Assembly (NCBI RefSeq): GCF_003286085.1
Contig: NW_020825706.1
Span: 1,736,001 to 1,800,000 of the forward strand
Length of the DNA stretch: 64,000 bases
DNA from: Drosophila persimilis
Taxonomy: Eukaryota; Arthropoda; Insecta; Diptera; Drosophilidae
Direction of reading: 5' to 3'
In this document: piece after piece, positions 37,883 to 49,934 of the stretch
Layout: every line of letters starts with the position of its first letter
Numbering within the stretch: the first letter of the stretch is position 1
The notes under the pieces: generated by a model
What the model was told of the DNA's origin: nothing
Seen by the model: the letters and a program-made list of their open reading frames with translations, nothing else
Database searches by the model: none
Program-made: the position numbers and the translations under genes

Positions 37883-38126
37883 TTTTATGTGCTTTCTTTA
37901 TTGAAAACAAAAGCAACAAATTACAATTTCTTCAAATACTAGGCACGCACGTGTAGAAACGCCGTGGAAGGACTGCCAACCTGTGTGAATCGTAATTAGT
38001 TAGCAGTCCCAATCAAACAAATTGGCAGCCGCATCAGCTGTTGCCATTCACCGCGAATAACAGTTACATCTTTTTATTTTCGTTTAATTGTTTTTAAGGG
38101 TTTTTTTTTATGGTAATGCTGAAATA

Positions 38127-39994
38127 ATGCTTAGGAACGGTCAGCATCAAGCGCAGCTGCTGGCGCGAAGCCTGGGCCAGCTCTCACGTGGAGCGGCTAC
38201 GGCAAAAAAAGTCACCAGTAAAGAGGAGAAGTCAAAGCTGAAGTCGTCTCCCATAGAGATGCCCATAGAAGAGGCCCTAAATGCCAGCTATTTGTCCAAA
38301 ACTCTGGGCAAGTTTATCCCTCGCTTTATAAAGAATCTATCAGTAATGATGATCTTAAATTTATAGGTAGCAACTATAGGGCCTGGTCCGCTGCACTGGA
38401 GAAGCATCCTGAGCTGAAGACGGTGAAGCGCAAGGATTTGCTCAACTCCTACGATGCGCTGAAATCACTGCAGTACAGCGTGGACGATATTATCACCAAG
38501 CCCATGATCATCTATTACGGGGCGACGACGCTGTCAAATCGCCATAGCGTCCTGCTGGAGTGCGGATTCCATAATGTGACCATCCAAACGCTGGCCAAGT
38601 ATGTGACGGTAGTCAATAAGCCAATCGACATTCTGAAGGCTCATGGCTTCATACCTTTCGATCTGAAGGTGCCCGAGCGTCTGGCTAGCCTATTTACGGA
38701 CATCCAGCTGCCGCTAGCAAAGCAGGAGCTGGAAAGCGAGAGCCTCACCCTGAAGACAATCCGCCAATCGCTGCTGAATGCCTACCTTCGCGAGCGCCTG
38801 CAGATGGACGACGGCGATCTGCAAAAGCTATGGAGGGTCTACTCCCGTGTGCGGCATAAAAGTTTCCGCTCTGTCCAGGACACAGTAGAGCTTCTGACCA
38901 AAGAGCTGAAGTTTTCCGCAGAGCGTCTGAGGAAGAACAGTTTTCTGCTCCATGCGGACGCAGATAATGTGCGGCGCATCCTCCAGGAGATACCCACCAT
39001 TGACTCGCAGGACATACGTGATATTGGCTACCGCCGGCCCAAGATCCTAATGTCCACCTGCGATAGCCTGAAGCAGACCCTCCAGAATGTCCGTTCCTTT
39101 GGCATCACCGAAGGGGCGGTTATGCGTTGTCTGGAGGTGCTTACTCTGGGGCCGGACACAGTGTTGGAGCGTTTGCGGGATCTACAGGAGATCGAGGAGT
39201 TCCAGGTGCTGGGCACCAATCCGCGTGTGCTGCGCTTGGTCCACTACCAGAACAAGGCCCGTCTTCGTTTGGATTACTTAACGCAGCTGAAGGTGCGTTG
39301 CGCCTCCCTGCACATCCTCTCCTGCGGCTCCGAAGCGTTTGCCAAGTAAGTGGAGAAGAATCTGTAGCACCGCCCAATCTCTTGTATATCCTCTGTCCAA
39401 TTCAGATTCGCTAGAGATGGCTCGGATCGTACCAAAGGTCGTGACATTGTGGTCTACCTGGGCAACGTTCTATCCAAGGATGAGCAAGTGCTACGTAATC
39501 TGCTTTCCCGCCACCCCAACTGGTGCCATATACCCCTTCTGCATGTGAAGCAGTGTCTGGAGTACTTGAAGAGCAAGAAGTTCAAGCTCACGGAGATCTT
39601 TGACAACATTCACTTGCTCTTGTATCCCATGTAAGTTCGGAAATATGTAGTTTCAATTGGAAAGCATTCCCTATTAAAAATTCTCCCTTTTCTTTCTCGT
39701 AGTAAACGCATTGAGGAGAAGCTCTTGCTACTGCAGTCGCCCGAAATTCAGGAGGAGCTGCAGTTGCCTGTGTCCGATGTCCATGATCTGAGCAACAACG
39801 AGATCCTGACTCTCATCCTCTATCTAATCGAATCGGAATTCCACTTCACCGGCGATGGCATCTGGACGGAGCAGCACACACATCACGTGGAGAACTTCAA
39901 CAATCTGCTGCCCGATTTCCCGGAGAGCCTCAACAAGGTTTATAAATACGGCGTTAAACCACCAGCCGAAAAGCAGATTGCGCAGCATTTATAG
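38127..39994 (+). CDS. mTerf5: Mitochondrial transcription termination factor family protein
   Basis: Four exons (38127-38311, 38371-39345, 39406-39630, 39703-39994) give 558 residues. The N-terminus is basic and Ser/Ala-rich (ARSLGQLSRGAATAKK), as in matrix targeting peptides. The body is made of mTERF-like helical repeats with Leu and Pro-x-Leu spacing (SFRSVQDTVELLTKELKFSA, RRPKILMSTCDSLKQTLQNV, EFQVLGTNPRVLRLVHYQNK). The length fits fly mTerf5 (CG7175) better than mTTF at about 410 residues, but that choice is from memory. mTERF proteins bind mtDNA or rRNA. Exon 2 must use the second AG (38369-38370), because the first creates an in-frame stop. A short out-of-frame upstream reading frame (ATG at 38110) precedes the start. 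Confidence 0.78.
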
Positions 39995-40106
39995 AACTGC
40001 CTGCCAATAAAATTGTACATAGTTAATTAGTATCCTAATACAATTGATTTTAAATGGATATAAAATTATTTGATTTATTGAAGATTTCACGGCCTGAAAG
40101 CGTATG

Positions 40107-41166
40107 TCAATCATCGGCAGGCTCCTTGTGTTCCTCCCTCCATTCCTTCGTTAGTTCCTCATCGTGTATGACGATAATGGGGTCATATTTAACATTAGTG
40201 GAGCCCAATTTCTGTTTCACATCCTGATAGGCGGCAGTCAACGGCTTTTGAACAGCTTCCGTATAGACATAGTCTTCATCCTGGAAAACGCATAATAAAA
40301 CAATCGGGAGGGATGTGCGATATGTATGAACGAACCAAGTCATATGTGCGATCCGCATCCAGATCCCCCTTGTACGCCACAAAGGGAACGTGGACAACAG
40401 GCTTTGGCTCACGCCCCGTAGTCCGTACCAGCCATGTTTCGGGATGTTTGTGCCATTCTGTGGTCAGATTACAGGGCGTGTGCCCTTCTGGCAGGCAGAA
40501 TTGGCGGGCCACCACAAAGGCTTCGATGCTGGAGTTTCGCGATGCCGAGGGCTTAAAGACACACACGTCCTTGAAGAAACGCTGCAGCTGTAAATACAGC
40601 CGGCTGGTGTTGTCCGCTCGATAGATTTTCGCCACCAAAGAGCCGCCCGTTTCCAGGATGAACGTGGAGATGCTCAGAGCGGAGAGGAGGAGCTCTCCCT
40701 GCATGTAGACATCGAAATCGTGCATTCCCGTGGAGTCGGGGGCACCGTCAGAGACCACCAGTTGGGCTTTCTGGCCCTCAAAGTACTCGATGATGGCCTG
40801 GGCGGTTGACTCTTTTGTGATGTCTGCCCGCAGCTGATGGACCCCGTCGATGGGAGCCATCCCCTGCAGATCGACGGCAATGATTTTTACCTTTTCACGC
40901 TCTTCGGGCGAACGTGGCTCGTACATGTGCTTGGAGAGGACCTGGGACCAGCTGCCGGGAGCAGCGCACAGGTCCACGGCACGTGTGACACCTGCACTAT
41001 AATAAAATCAATATTCGCTTAGAACACCACGAGGCTGGGACTCACCGTCCAGTAGATGAAAGGTTTCCTCGGCCTGCAGCAGCTTGAAGGCACTTCTCGC
41101 CCGCCATCCCTGCTCCTTGGCCAGGCGGTAGAAAATATCACGTTTGTCCTTTGATGTCTTGCCCAT
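40107..41166 (-). CDS. FTSJ1/Trm7-like tRNA 2'-O-methyltransferase
   Basis: Three exons (41166-41046, 40991-40336, 40280-40107) give 316 residues. The fold is the FtsJ/RrmJ class I SAM methyltransferase. Catalytic Lys28 lies in [10 protein letters not shown], the SAM motif is [14 protein letters not shown] (about 43-56), the Asp of motif IV is in [11 protein letters not shown], Lys is in [10 protein letters not shown], and Glu in [11 protein letters not shown]. Together these form the K-D-K-E tetrad. Such enzymes methylate positions 32 and 34 of tRNA anticodon loops in the cytosol. Flies have two paralogues (Trm7-32 and Trm7-34); the length is closer to the position-34 enzyme (CG7009), which I do not regard as settled. 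Exon 2 uses the second of two close AG acceptors. Confidence 0.9.
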
Positions 41167-41215
41167 CGAAAACCATAAATTTTCAACTTGTAAATAAACT
41201 TGAATCTTTCAATCA

Positions 41216-41442
41216 TTAACCCATTGTCGAGCAGTGGGTATTAAAATACGCTCCCCGAATATTATGAAATTTTAAGAATTTCAGCGTTGTTTTATGTGAA
41301 AAATACCGTAGTCTTTTTTATGCAAAAATGGAGGATAGTACAGACCTACAGGAGTAATTATTATTATTGATATTTGTATTATTTTCGCAGGCTTAACTCA
41401 GGCTGTTATTCAGTTTAAATAAAGGGGGCTTAAGTGGGCTAA
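41216..41442. mobile_element. MITE-like element, copy 1 (TTAA-flanked)
   Basis: It starts TTAACCCATTGTCGAGCAGT and ends AGTGGGCTAA. Internal blocks (ATTTTCGCAGGCTTAACTCA, GTTTAAATAAAGGGGG) are shared with the element at 45979-46139. The CCC...GGG ends inside TTAA fit a piggyBac-derived MITE with a decayed right TTAA. It lies 50 bases upstream of the methyltransferase start codon. Confidence 0.6.
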
Positions 41443-41466
41443 GTTCGGTTTTTCATCGGTCAATTT

Positions 41467-41474
41467 TATCGATA
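41467..41474. promoter_or_regulatory. DRE (TATCGATA) upstream of Usp8
   Basis: A perfect palindromic DRE core, the binding site of DREF and BEAF-32, lies 206 bases before the Usp8 start and about 300 bases before the divergent methyltransferase start. The element is typical of housekeeping promoters in flies. Confidence 0.65.
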
Positions 41475-41679
41475 TCGGTTTTTGGGAATTTCTTCGGGCT
41501 TTTTTTTCTGAAAACAAGTGACTTTTTATTGTTTTATGCAGCACCCCCAGCCTGCAGATCGTAAAAAGTTCCTGCTGCTATGACCACATCAGCGGCGTCA
41601 TAGTCAAAAAGTCCCATAGTTAAAAAGGCCAATCCACCACAATACCAACAAAAAGAGGCGAAAAAAATACACCCCAAAC

Positions 41680-44600
41680 ATGTCCCAGTTGAAGAAATTG
41701 CACATGACGAACAGCCTTAGTAGCTTGGAGAAGCTGTCCGACATAACGAAAGACTTGCGGAACATAAACATAAAATTGTATGTCGATGCTCCACTGCATT
41801 ATCAATGAATTGCTTTGATTCCCTTGATTTTCTCTATTTTCCGCTCCCAGATTGCTCTCCACTGCTCGCAAACTCTTCATGAAGGCGGAGCAGTATCGAC
41901 TGGAAGGCGACGAGGAGATGGCCTACATCAACTACATGAAGTACTTCAATATAATAAAGGCCATTCGCAGCAAGCCTGACTATACGACGCATAAGGTGCA
42001 GGTACGTGAGTCGCTGGGCGACACCGAAGCGAACCGTCGTATTATGGACTCTCTCGAGATGATAGCGGACTCGCTCTGCGAACGCTACAGACAGCTACAT
42101 AAGCCGCCAAGCCCTGCAGCCCCGCTTAACCAGACAGAGACAATCAGCCACAGCAAACCGCAGGGCGCCGCGTCCCCACATGCCACAGAGTATGCTCGAT
42201 TGGGCGTGGTCTCGTGCGAGGAGCTGTACCAGCGTATTTCTGAGAAATCCGTGCTGGTAATGGACTGTCGACCCAGTGCCGACTACGAGAGGTCGCACCT
42301 CACCTACTTCTGTGCATTCAATGTGCCTGAAGAGCTCATAACGCCAGGGTAAGTGGGGAACATCAAAAAAAAAAAAAAGACTCACTCTCCATGTAATCTC
42401 CTACAGTATGTCAGCTGGCAAACTGCAGGCTCGTCTCAGCAGCACCGCCAAGGCCTCGTGGGCGTCGCGCTCTGTCAAGGAATCGGTGGTTCTGATGGAC
42501 TGGAACAGCAAGGATGCCCAGCCGGCGGCAAATACTCCGATAGCCACGCTCCTGGACATCCTGAAAAATGTAATTAATAGAAGAAACCCCTAGATTAAAG
42601 AATTAATTAATAATTTTCTCTCTTTTCAGTGGGATCCCGATGTCACCTACCGCGCGCCCATACAGATCGTGGATGGGGGCTATGAGTACTTCATCATGAT
42701 GTACCCGACGCACTGCACCAATCCCAGTGTGCAGGCACCGAAGCAGAACAACAACGACATGGAAACCATTGACGACATCGAGTATCCGTCGATCAATGAC
42801 ATTTCAATGAAGGAAGACATCAGCCCGCGGGATTTTAGCCCTCGTCCGGACATCAATCGGGCCAGCAAGCAGGCCGCACTACGCACCTACCAGCAGGCCA
42901 AGCCCATAGCCGAGATCATGCGCGAACAGGCCGAGTTCCTACAGCGGGCACAGCAAAACGACGAGCAGCTGAATAGTGCCGCCAAGATGTGGAAGCTACT
43001 CATCCAGCGGAAGAGTCCCTCGAGCAACTTTAGCGAATCGGATAATCAGCTGCTATACAAAATCCTTCAGCTGGAAAGCCAAGCAGAGGATTATGTGAGT
43101 GGGCCGCAGGGCAAATTAAGTCTTTATCTTAACCCAATCCCAACTTCTTCGTTCTTTACTCAACAGAAAATAGAGAACAATCGCCTGCGAAACGATGTCG
43201 AGCGCTTGAAGACGTTCCAGACGGTGGCACCGCAGCAGGTGACTCCTAAGGATGCGGAGGCCACCAGGCGCATCGAATTGGGGATTTTAGAGCGACAACG
43301 GCTGGACGAACAGAACATGCGCGAGCGCCAGGAGCGGGAGCATCAGCTGGCCATTGCACGTGAGGCCAAGAAGCATTACAGGTCACCGTCGCCACCGCCT
43401 TCACCGCCAGAAGAATCCTCACCCCAGGACGAGGTGTCTCTTTCTCTCAACAAGCCGGCTACCAATGGGGTTCATGATTTGGATCTGTCCATGAAAGAGA
43501 TTCTGGACGAGAAGCCCATGTTCGATCGGGCTACGAAGCCGACGGCGAGTCCAAGCAATGTGGAAAGGATAGTGTCACGGTCTCGTGATTTCTCCCCTGT
43601 TATAGGTCACAATGTGGTGAGTGATTTGCATATGTGAGAATGTCCGAATGTTCGAATGGGGGATGAAAATGGGGCTAGAAATAGGGCTGAGGGAAGAGGG
43701 TGTCTTGAATCACTCGCGGCTTATAAATAGCCCCACCACCCACTGGTGAATCAATAGCCAAGGGTCACGTTTCGAAGACGCCCAACGAGCGCCCAAAACA
43801 GTCGCTCGCTGTCCGCACTCAAAGCATGTTCAAGTTAAAGCAACGTAAAATCGCGAAACTGTTTGGCAACAGCAGCACATACCCGGAATCGGAACCCCCG
43901 AATGATTTCCGTCGCGGGCGTCAAGTTTCAGCTGCCAACGGCTTTGCCTCCTTACAGCATTTATAGCTCTATTTTTCCCCTTCGACGTGTAATAAGCTCT
44001 TTTCTTGGTTTCACAATGGTCTTCCAATCGCTTATCTGTCACTCTCTTTCTACTTGAAATTGCAGGGAAGGGGTCTCACGGGATTGAAGAATCTGGGGAA
44101 CACCTGCTACATGAACAGTATACTGCAGTGCCTGAGCAACACGCCCCAGCTGACGGAGTACTGCCTATCAGACAAATACAAGAACTACATCAGCCGCAGC
44201 AACAAGACAAATGGCCAGGTCATCGAGGAGGTGGCGGCCCTCATCAAGGAGCTCTGGAATGGCCAATACAAGTGTGTGGCCAGTCGGGATCTGAGGGTAA
44301 GTTGGAGAGACTCATGAACGAAGACTTCTGCTTGCTCATGGCTTTAATTTGCAGTCTGTGGTGGGGCAGTACCAAAATATCTTTCGCGGCGTTGATCAGC
44401 AAGACTCGCATGAGTTCCTCACTATTCTGATGGATTGGCTGCATTCTGATCTGCAGACGCTGGACGTGTCGCGGATGCGGGAGACCATCGGGGCTGCGGA
44501 GCAGGCCTGGTTGGATTTTACCAAGGCCAAAGAGAGCATAATTTTGCATTTATTTTATGGCCAGATGAAAAGCACCGTCAAGTGTGTGACCTGCAACAAG

Positions 44601-45213
44601 GAGTCGGCCACCTACGAGTGCTTCTCGAATCTCAGTCTCGAGCTGCCGCCCAACGCGAACGAGTGCCAACTGAACCAGTGCATGGACATGTACTTCAGTG
44701 GGGAGCGCATCCAAGGCTGGAATTGTCCGAACTGCAAAACGAAGCGGGCTGCCATCAAGAAGCTGGACATATCAAAACTGCCGCCAGTGCTGGTGGTCCA
44801 TTTAAAGCGGTACGTACTCGGGAAAAGATCCATCCCCTATCTATATTCATTCAACTGGTCTCTATAGCTTCTATGCGGATACGAGCAACACTGGATCCTA
44901 TGCCAAAAAGCAAAACTTTCTGAGCTTTCCCCTTCAAAACCTGGAGATGAGTCCGTATATAGCACGTGCCGAGTCGCGTGCTGCAAAGCCCAAGACGTAC
45001 CAGCTGTATGCTGTCTCAAATCACTATGGTACCATGGAGGGCGGCCACTACACGGCGTTCTGTAAGAGCCCCAATTATGGGCGCTGGTATAAGTTTGACG
45101 ATCAAGTGGTTTCGACGCTGGACACGTCAAATGTCATCTCGAGTGCCGCATACATTCTCTTCTACACCTGGCTGCCCCCCGATACGCATGCCCGATGTTT
45201 TGATGACGTATAA
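41680..45213 (+). CDS. Usp8: Ubiquitin-specific protease 8 (UBPY)
   Basis: Eight exons (41680-41777, 41851-42348, 42407-42569, 42630-43094, 43167-43616, 44066-44296, 44355-44809, 44868-45213) give 901 residues. The N-terminal MIT-like USP8 dimerisation domain (about 30-120) includes FMKAEQYRLEGDEEMAYINY. A rhodanese-like domain follows (about 165-335: SVLVMDCRPSADYERSHL). After a coiled-coil Arg/Glu-rich linker with a PPPSPP stretch, the USP catalytic domain spans about 560-895, with Cys572 in LGNTCYMNS, the QQDSHEFL box, zinc-binding CxxC pairs (CVTCNK, CPNCK) and catalytic His847 in GGHYTAF. It deubiquitinates Smoothened, Frizzled and ESCRT-linked cargo on endosomes. The intron before the catalytic exon is the largest (449 bp). 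Confidence 0.95.
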
Positions 45214-46236
45214 GTTCTAGTCGCTTCACCCCAATTACCGCCTAATTGTTGCTATCTGTTGTTGTCTAGAATAGGAATAGGAATAGGAATATATATATGC
45301 GAGGTGATGGATGCGATGCGGGTTGGAGTCACACATTTACCGAAACTAAGATAATTTCAAGTGCATTATAAGTGTATAACAAATAGCAGAGTACACACAA
45401 CGTGTATTTTTATAGGCATATTTTTAAACCAAATAAACGAAATGAAATTTCCAAACATTAAGTGAGGGCGAACTTTTAAATTTGTCACCAAAGGCTTCAG
45501 TGAATGCAGAAACTAGTCAGTCCCTGTTTTACAGCTATCTCAACGAAATTTTTGCAGTTTATGGTCTTTTTACAGAGAATAAGAATAAGTATCGGGATCG
45601 AGTTACATATGATTAAATGCATGAGTAGATCTAAGACATGTCAATCTAAGAAAAAGTCCTTAGACATCAACTTGGAAAACAGACTTTTAATATTAATTCA
45701 AGGATACAGGGTATAAATATGTCCATACCACCGGTTGACAAGCAAAAAGTGTGCAAATGACGTAAGATTATATGCTCACTTACTTTTATGCTTTGACCTT
45801 TTTTGTTTAAACCTCATTTTAGACAAAATCGAAAAAGAGAGTCCTTAAAATAAGCCAATCTTCTAGAATATTCATGCGTCAATTGGATAAAATTATGAGT
45901 TTAGGGCTAAAGATTCCGCTAGCCAGTAATATTAAGCCGATAATCAAAATATGTTTTCTGATCATGGACAGAGACCGATTAACCCATTGTAGACCAGTGT
46001 ATTACACAGTATTACAAAATTGCAGAATTTTAACGCATTTAAAGAGGAAGGATTGACAAAAAATTTACAAACAGTGTTATTTTCCGCGGCTTAACTCAAG
46101 TTTTTACCTGTTTAAATAGAGGGGGGAAGAGTGGGTTAACTTCGTTTTAGCAACACTGGTTCTCTTCTTCTTCAGCCGCACACGTGCTAGTGCTGCGCTT
46201 TGTTTTTCGCAAATTAAATTGTTTTAATTTGTGAAA
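45214..46236. other. Intergenic with MITE copy
   Basis: The Usp8 3'UTR (AATAAA near 45431) is followed by AT-rich DNA. A small AATAGG repeat sits at about 45270-45292. Apart from the MITE-like element no feature is supported. Confidence 0.5.
45979..46139. mobile_element. MITE-like element, copy 2 (TTAA-flanked)
   Basis: It begins TTAACCCATTGTAGACCAGT and ends GAAGAGTGGGTTAA, so both ends show TTAA plus CCC/GGG. It shares internal blocks with copy 1 (TTTCCGCGGCTTAACTCAAG, GTTTAAATAGAGGGGG) but is about 65 bases shorter. TTAA target duplication and a CCC start are piggyBac hallmarks. It ends about 100 bases before the RpL24-like start codon. Confidence 0.65.
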
Positions 46237-46898
46237 ATGCGTATCGAAACGTGCTACTTTTGCTCCAGCAAAATATATCCCGGCCACGGGGTTAATTTCG
46301 TACGAAATGATTGCAAGGTGAGGCCCAGTTCGATGCGTTTTTGACAATTGCGCAGCCTTGTTTGTAAACACATTGAACTTGAAATTTTTTCTGTTGTTAG
46401 ATCTTCAAGTTCTGTCGTGGAAAATGCCACAAAGCCTTCAAGCGCAAGAAGAACCCCCGCAAGGTAGGCTGGACTAAGGCACATCGCAAGACTGCTGGCA
46501 AGGAGCTGGCCATCGATCCCAGTTTTGAGTTCGAGAAGCGTCGAAATGTGCCCGTCAAATACAGCCGTGAGACTTGGCAGAAGGCCCTGGAAGCCATCAA
46601 GAAGGTTACCGAGATCAAGCAGCGTCGCCAGGATCACTTTGTCATGGAGCGTTTGCGCAAGGGCCGAGAGATTGAGATCCAGATGGATGTCAAGAATGTG
46701 CAACGCAACATGTCGCTGATTCGCTCGCCAGCCGCTGGCCTCAAGGAGCGCCGTGCCAAGGAAGAGGCCGAGGAGGCGGCTCTCATGGACGAGGAGGATC
46801 TGCCCGAAGAGAAAATCACCTATGTGGACGCACGCGAATTGGAGAAGCGTCTCGAAGAGGGAATGGGAATCGAGGATTTGGAAATGTTGGAAGCCTAA
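46237..46898 (+). CDS. RpL24-like: Ribosome biogenesis protein RLP24
   Basis: Two exons (46237-46317, 46401-46898) give 192 residues. The N-terminus is the L24e zinc-binding domain: [20 protein letters not shown], then [20 protein letters not shown], with the four Cys ligands in CYFC and CRGKC. The paralogue-specific C-terminus is acidic and helical ([18 protein letters not shown]), which separates RLP24 from ribosomal eL24. RLP24 occupies the eL24 site on pre-60S particles and recruits the AAA ATPase (Drg1/AFG2) that later releases it. It is convergent with Dtd, whose stop codon is 124 bases away. Confidence 0.95.
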
Positions 46899-47021
46899 GG
46901 ACTTGTACACTGATTTAGATTTAAGCTGCTAACGAGAATATAGTTAACAAAAACCCCGTGGTACATAAATAGTAGCTTTCTTGTATATTTTTTGGCAAAA
47001 CTGAACCCAGCTAAAAATGCT

Positions 47022-47680
47022 TCACTTGTCCACGCCTTCGTCCGGCTGCTTCCTGTCGGGTGACTCCAGGTTGATTGTCACGGGGCCGTCGTTTTCTATG
47101 TGCACCTGCATGTTCGCCCCGAATTTGCCATCTGCAGATACATGAATGGGAAATGTGAGTAAGGAGAAGACCACACTCTGATAGATCCTGCACCTTTAAT
47201 TTTGCAGGTGTCGTACGACTGCTTGAGGCGGTTTAGAAAATGTGTGTACAGCTTCTGGGCGTCATCTCCCTTCATAGCAGCCGAAAAATCGGGCTTGTTG
47301 CCTTTCAGTCGGTGGTATAGTGTGAATTGTGAGATGCAAAGAATCTCCAGCTGCAGGTCTTTGGCCGACTTTTGCCACCGCTTGCCTTCGTCCTCGAACA
47401 GCCGCAAAGCTAGTATCTTGCGCACCCTGATGGCGCAATAATGAAAATGTACTTAAACAATGATTTTCAATGAAATTACTTACAGATACTCAACATCTGT
47501 GACTGTGTCATCAGCCTTAATTCCGACCAACACGCACAATCCAGGCCCAATGGAGGAGACCAGCTCATCCAGCACTGGGGAAAGATGGCGGACTGTGTAG
47601 CGCTGTCAAAAGATGGTATCATTCCTGCCATGCATACCCGTAACCTTTGCAGCTCTAACCCTCTGTATGACGGCCCGCAT
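47022..47680 (-). CDS. Dtd: D-aminoacyl-tRNA deacylase
   Basis: Four exons (47680-47638, 47574-47484, 47426-47194, 47131-47022) give 158 residues, the usual family length. It starts MRAVIQRVRAAKVTVLDELV, as almost all DTDs do. The substrate-pocket motifs are present: ILCISQFTLYHRLKGNKPDF (the SQ-x-TL element) and the Gly-Pro motif in NDGPVTINLES (about 137-147). It hydrolyses D-aminoacyl-tRNAs and mischarged Gly-tRNA(Ala) in the cytosol. All introns are 53-63 bp and GT-AG; exon 2 uses an AG at 47576-47575 rather than an earlier one that would shift frame. Confidence 0.95.
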
Positions 47681-47909
47681 GGTTCGTTTTTTTATTTATT
47701 TTTTTGGAAGATTTTACGGAGTGCTGGCTGACGACTAAAAGTTATCGCCGGACCGATAGCCGATACCCAGCTGATTTCAATTCAAACTGGCCGCCAATCC
47801 CATTCCCCAAAGTGAACTCGCGGTAATTGGATTAGACCAAACGCTGATGTCAGTCAGTTGTTCCCTCGCCTGAACTAGTTGAATTTCATCATCCACAGAG
47901 AACAACAGC

Positions 47910-49934
47910 ATGGGACAGCATTTCCAAAGTAATTGCCAAATGAAACCAATGAAATTGATTATAATTCCCGAACTCCCGTTGCAGAGATCTTGGTAGTTGC
48001 AGGCATCTTGATAGGCTTGCTGTCTGGATTAGCCATGCTGGTCGGCAGCTTGCTAAAGGAGTCGATACCGAACGTTTTGGCGCCAGCGGAACGACAGTTT
48101 GCGTTTGACTATGTGATAGGTGAGTGGAAGCACGGGCTACAATCGTGTAGTGACGTTCATGGGTTGCATTACCTTCAGTTGGGGCTGGAACTGGGGGCAG
48201 CACGCTTACCTCGTTGCTGGCCAAGCACAGCAACGGCAGCGTTCTTCTCATTGAAGCCGGGAGTGTCTTTGGACTGCTCAGCCGGATTCCGCTGCTAACC
48301 ACCTTCCAGCAGAAGGGCATCAACGACTGGTCGTTCCTCTCCGTGCCCCAGATACACTCTTCCCGAGGTCTTATCGAACAGCGACAGTGCCTGCCACGAG
48401 GCAAGGGACTCGGAGGATCTGCCAATCTGAACTACATGCTTCACTTCGACGGGCACGGGCCGGACTTTGACGCCTGGCACCAGCTTCACAACCTAAGCGA
48501 ATGGAGCTGGGCGCACATGGGTCGCTTCATGGCCGCCGCCACAGCCAAGCCCTGCGACATGTTTGAAATACCTCGTGGCTACTCGACGCTTACGGACGCT
48601 CTGGAAGATGCGCAGAGCCAGTTTGCGGACAAGCCTTGGGTGTTTCGTCGCTCGCGTTACAACATCAAGAACGGACTTCGCCACTCGGTGGTGCAGCAGT
48701 TTCTTCAGCCCGTGCTGAAGAATGCTAATCTCCGCCTGCTTCCCGAGGCGCTGGTCAAACGGATACAGCTTTCGTCCGGCCCCACTCTTCACGCCAGCTC
48801 CGTTCTGGTGGGCTTGAAGGATGGCGAAAACAAGGAAGTCGAATTCAGCATCGAGGTGCGACGCGAGCTGATCCTTTGCGCCGGCTCCTACCAGACCCCA
48901 CAACTCCTGCAGGCCTCTGGAATTGGAAACAGCTCAACGCTGGCCAAACTAGGGATTCCTGTGCTGCACAACTCCCCTCTGGTGGGCCGGAATCTCCACG
49001 ACCACTTCAATGTGCCTCTCTTTGTCTCGATGGGTGTGGCCGGGCCAAGCCTCAACCAGCGCACGCTCCTCAGTCCAATGAGTATGCTCAACTACCTACG
49101 CTCGGGAACGGGACCGTTCGGGAACTTTGGAGTGCTGGGACACGTGGCCAGCCATGAGGAGCAATCGCCCTTTGGCATCACCTTCTTTGGGGCTGGGGCC
49201 ATAGACGAAGCTGCGCTCATGTCCATTTCCAATTTCAAGGTAGCCGCCTTTCGGGCGCTCTTTCCACGGTACTACAACGCCTCGCAGGAGGGATTCGTGG
49301 TGATTTCCAACTGCCTGCAGCCAAAGTCCAGGGGCTCGGTGCGACTCCTCAACAGACACATGCGCAGGAATCCCTTGATCGATCCAAACTACCTTAGCCA
49401 CGACGATGATGTGGCCTGCACCATTGCGGGAATACGAACTGCTGTAAAGGCGAGTAAAATTGATTGTATTCAACATTGTAGGGAATAACAGAAAATCGTG
49501 TACTACAGTTGGTCACCTCATCCTCCTTTGCTCAGCTCCGGCCTTACATACACTGGCCAAAGCTGCAGGAGTGCACTAACTTTGGACCTTTTGAGAGGGA
49601 TTTCCTCGAGCACCAGCCCTCGGATCAGTATCTAGAGTGTCTTATGCGTCACATTGGATTGGGGTCCCATCATCCAGGTGGCAGTTGTGCCCTGGGCAGT
49701 GTGGTGGACTCACAACTCAGGTAGGTCTCCTGTACCTTCGCTTCGATTGCTCTGTGTAATGGAATGTCCCTTGGCAGATTACTGGGCGTGCCCAATATTC
49801 GAGTGGTGGATGCCAGCGTGCTGCCTCGTCCTATTTCGGGGAATCCCAATACAGTCATCTCTGCCATTGCGATGCGTGCAGCCTCCTGGATACTGAAGAG
49901 CGAGCTGCTGCAAGAGGGCCGCCGACGCCAATGA
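47910..49934 (+). CDS. ninaG: GMC oxidoreductase, likely NinaG
   Basis: Five exons (47910-47928, 47985-48119, 48179-49449, 49509-49720, 49778-49934) give 597 residues. A hydrophobic N-terminus (about 7-28, ILVVAGILIGLLSGLAMLVG) is a signal anchor. The FAD-binding GAGTGG is at 53-58, GMC signature 1 is in CLPRGKGLGGSANLNYM, signature 2 in GSYQTPQLLQASGIG, and the active-site region contains HHPGGSCALG and NPNTVISAIAMRAA. NinaG is needed to make 3-hydroxyretinal for rhodopsin; the ortholog call rests on its neighbours (RpL24-like, an SLC5 gene, Ranbp9) and length, so another GMC enzyme is possible. Intron 3 (49450-49508) begins GC, not GT; keeping Ala-Val-Lys before Leu preserves the family spacing. 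Confidence 0.82.

Noticed and set aside
46254..46910. 218-codon antisense frame over RpL24-like
   Set aside because: It mirrors a conserved coding exon and resembles no family.
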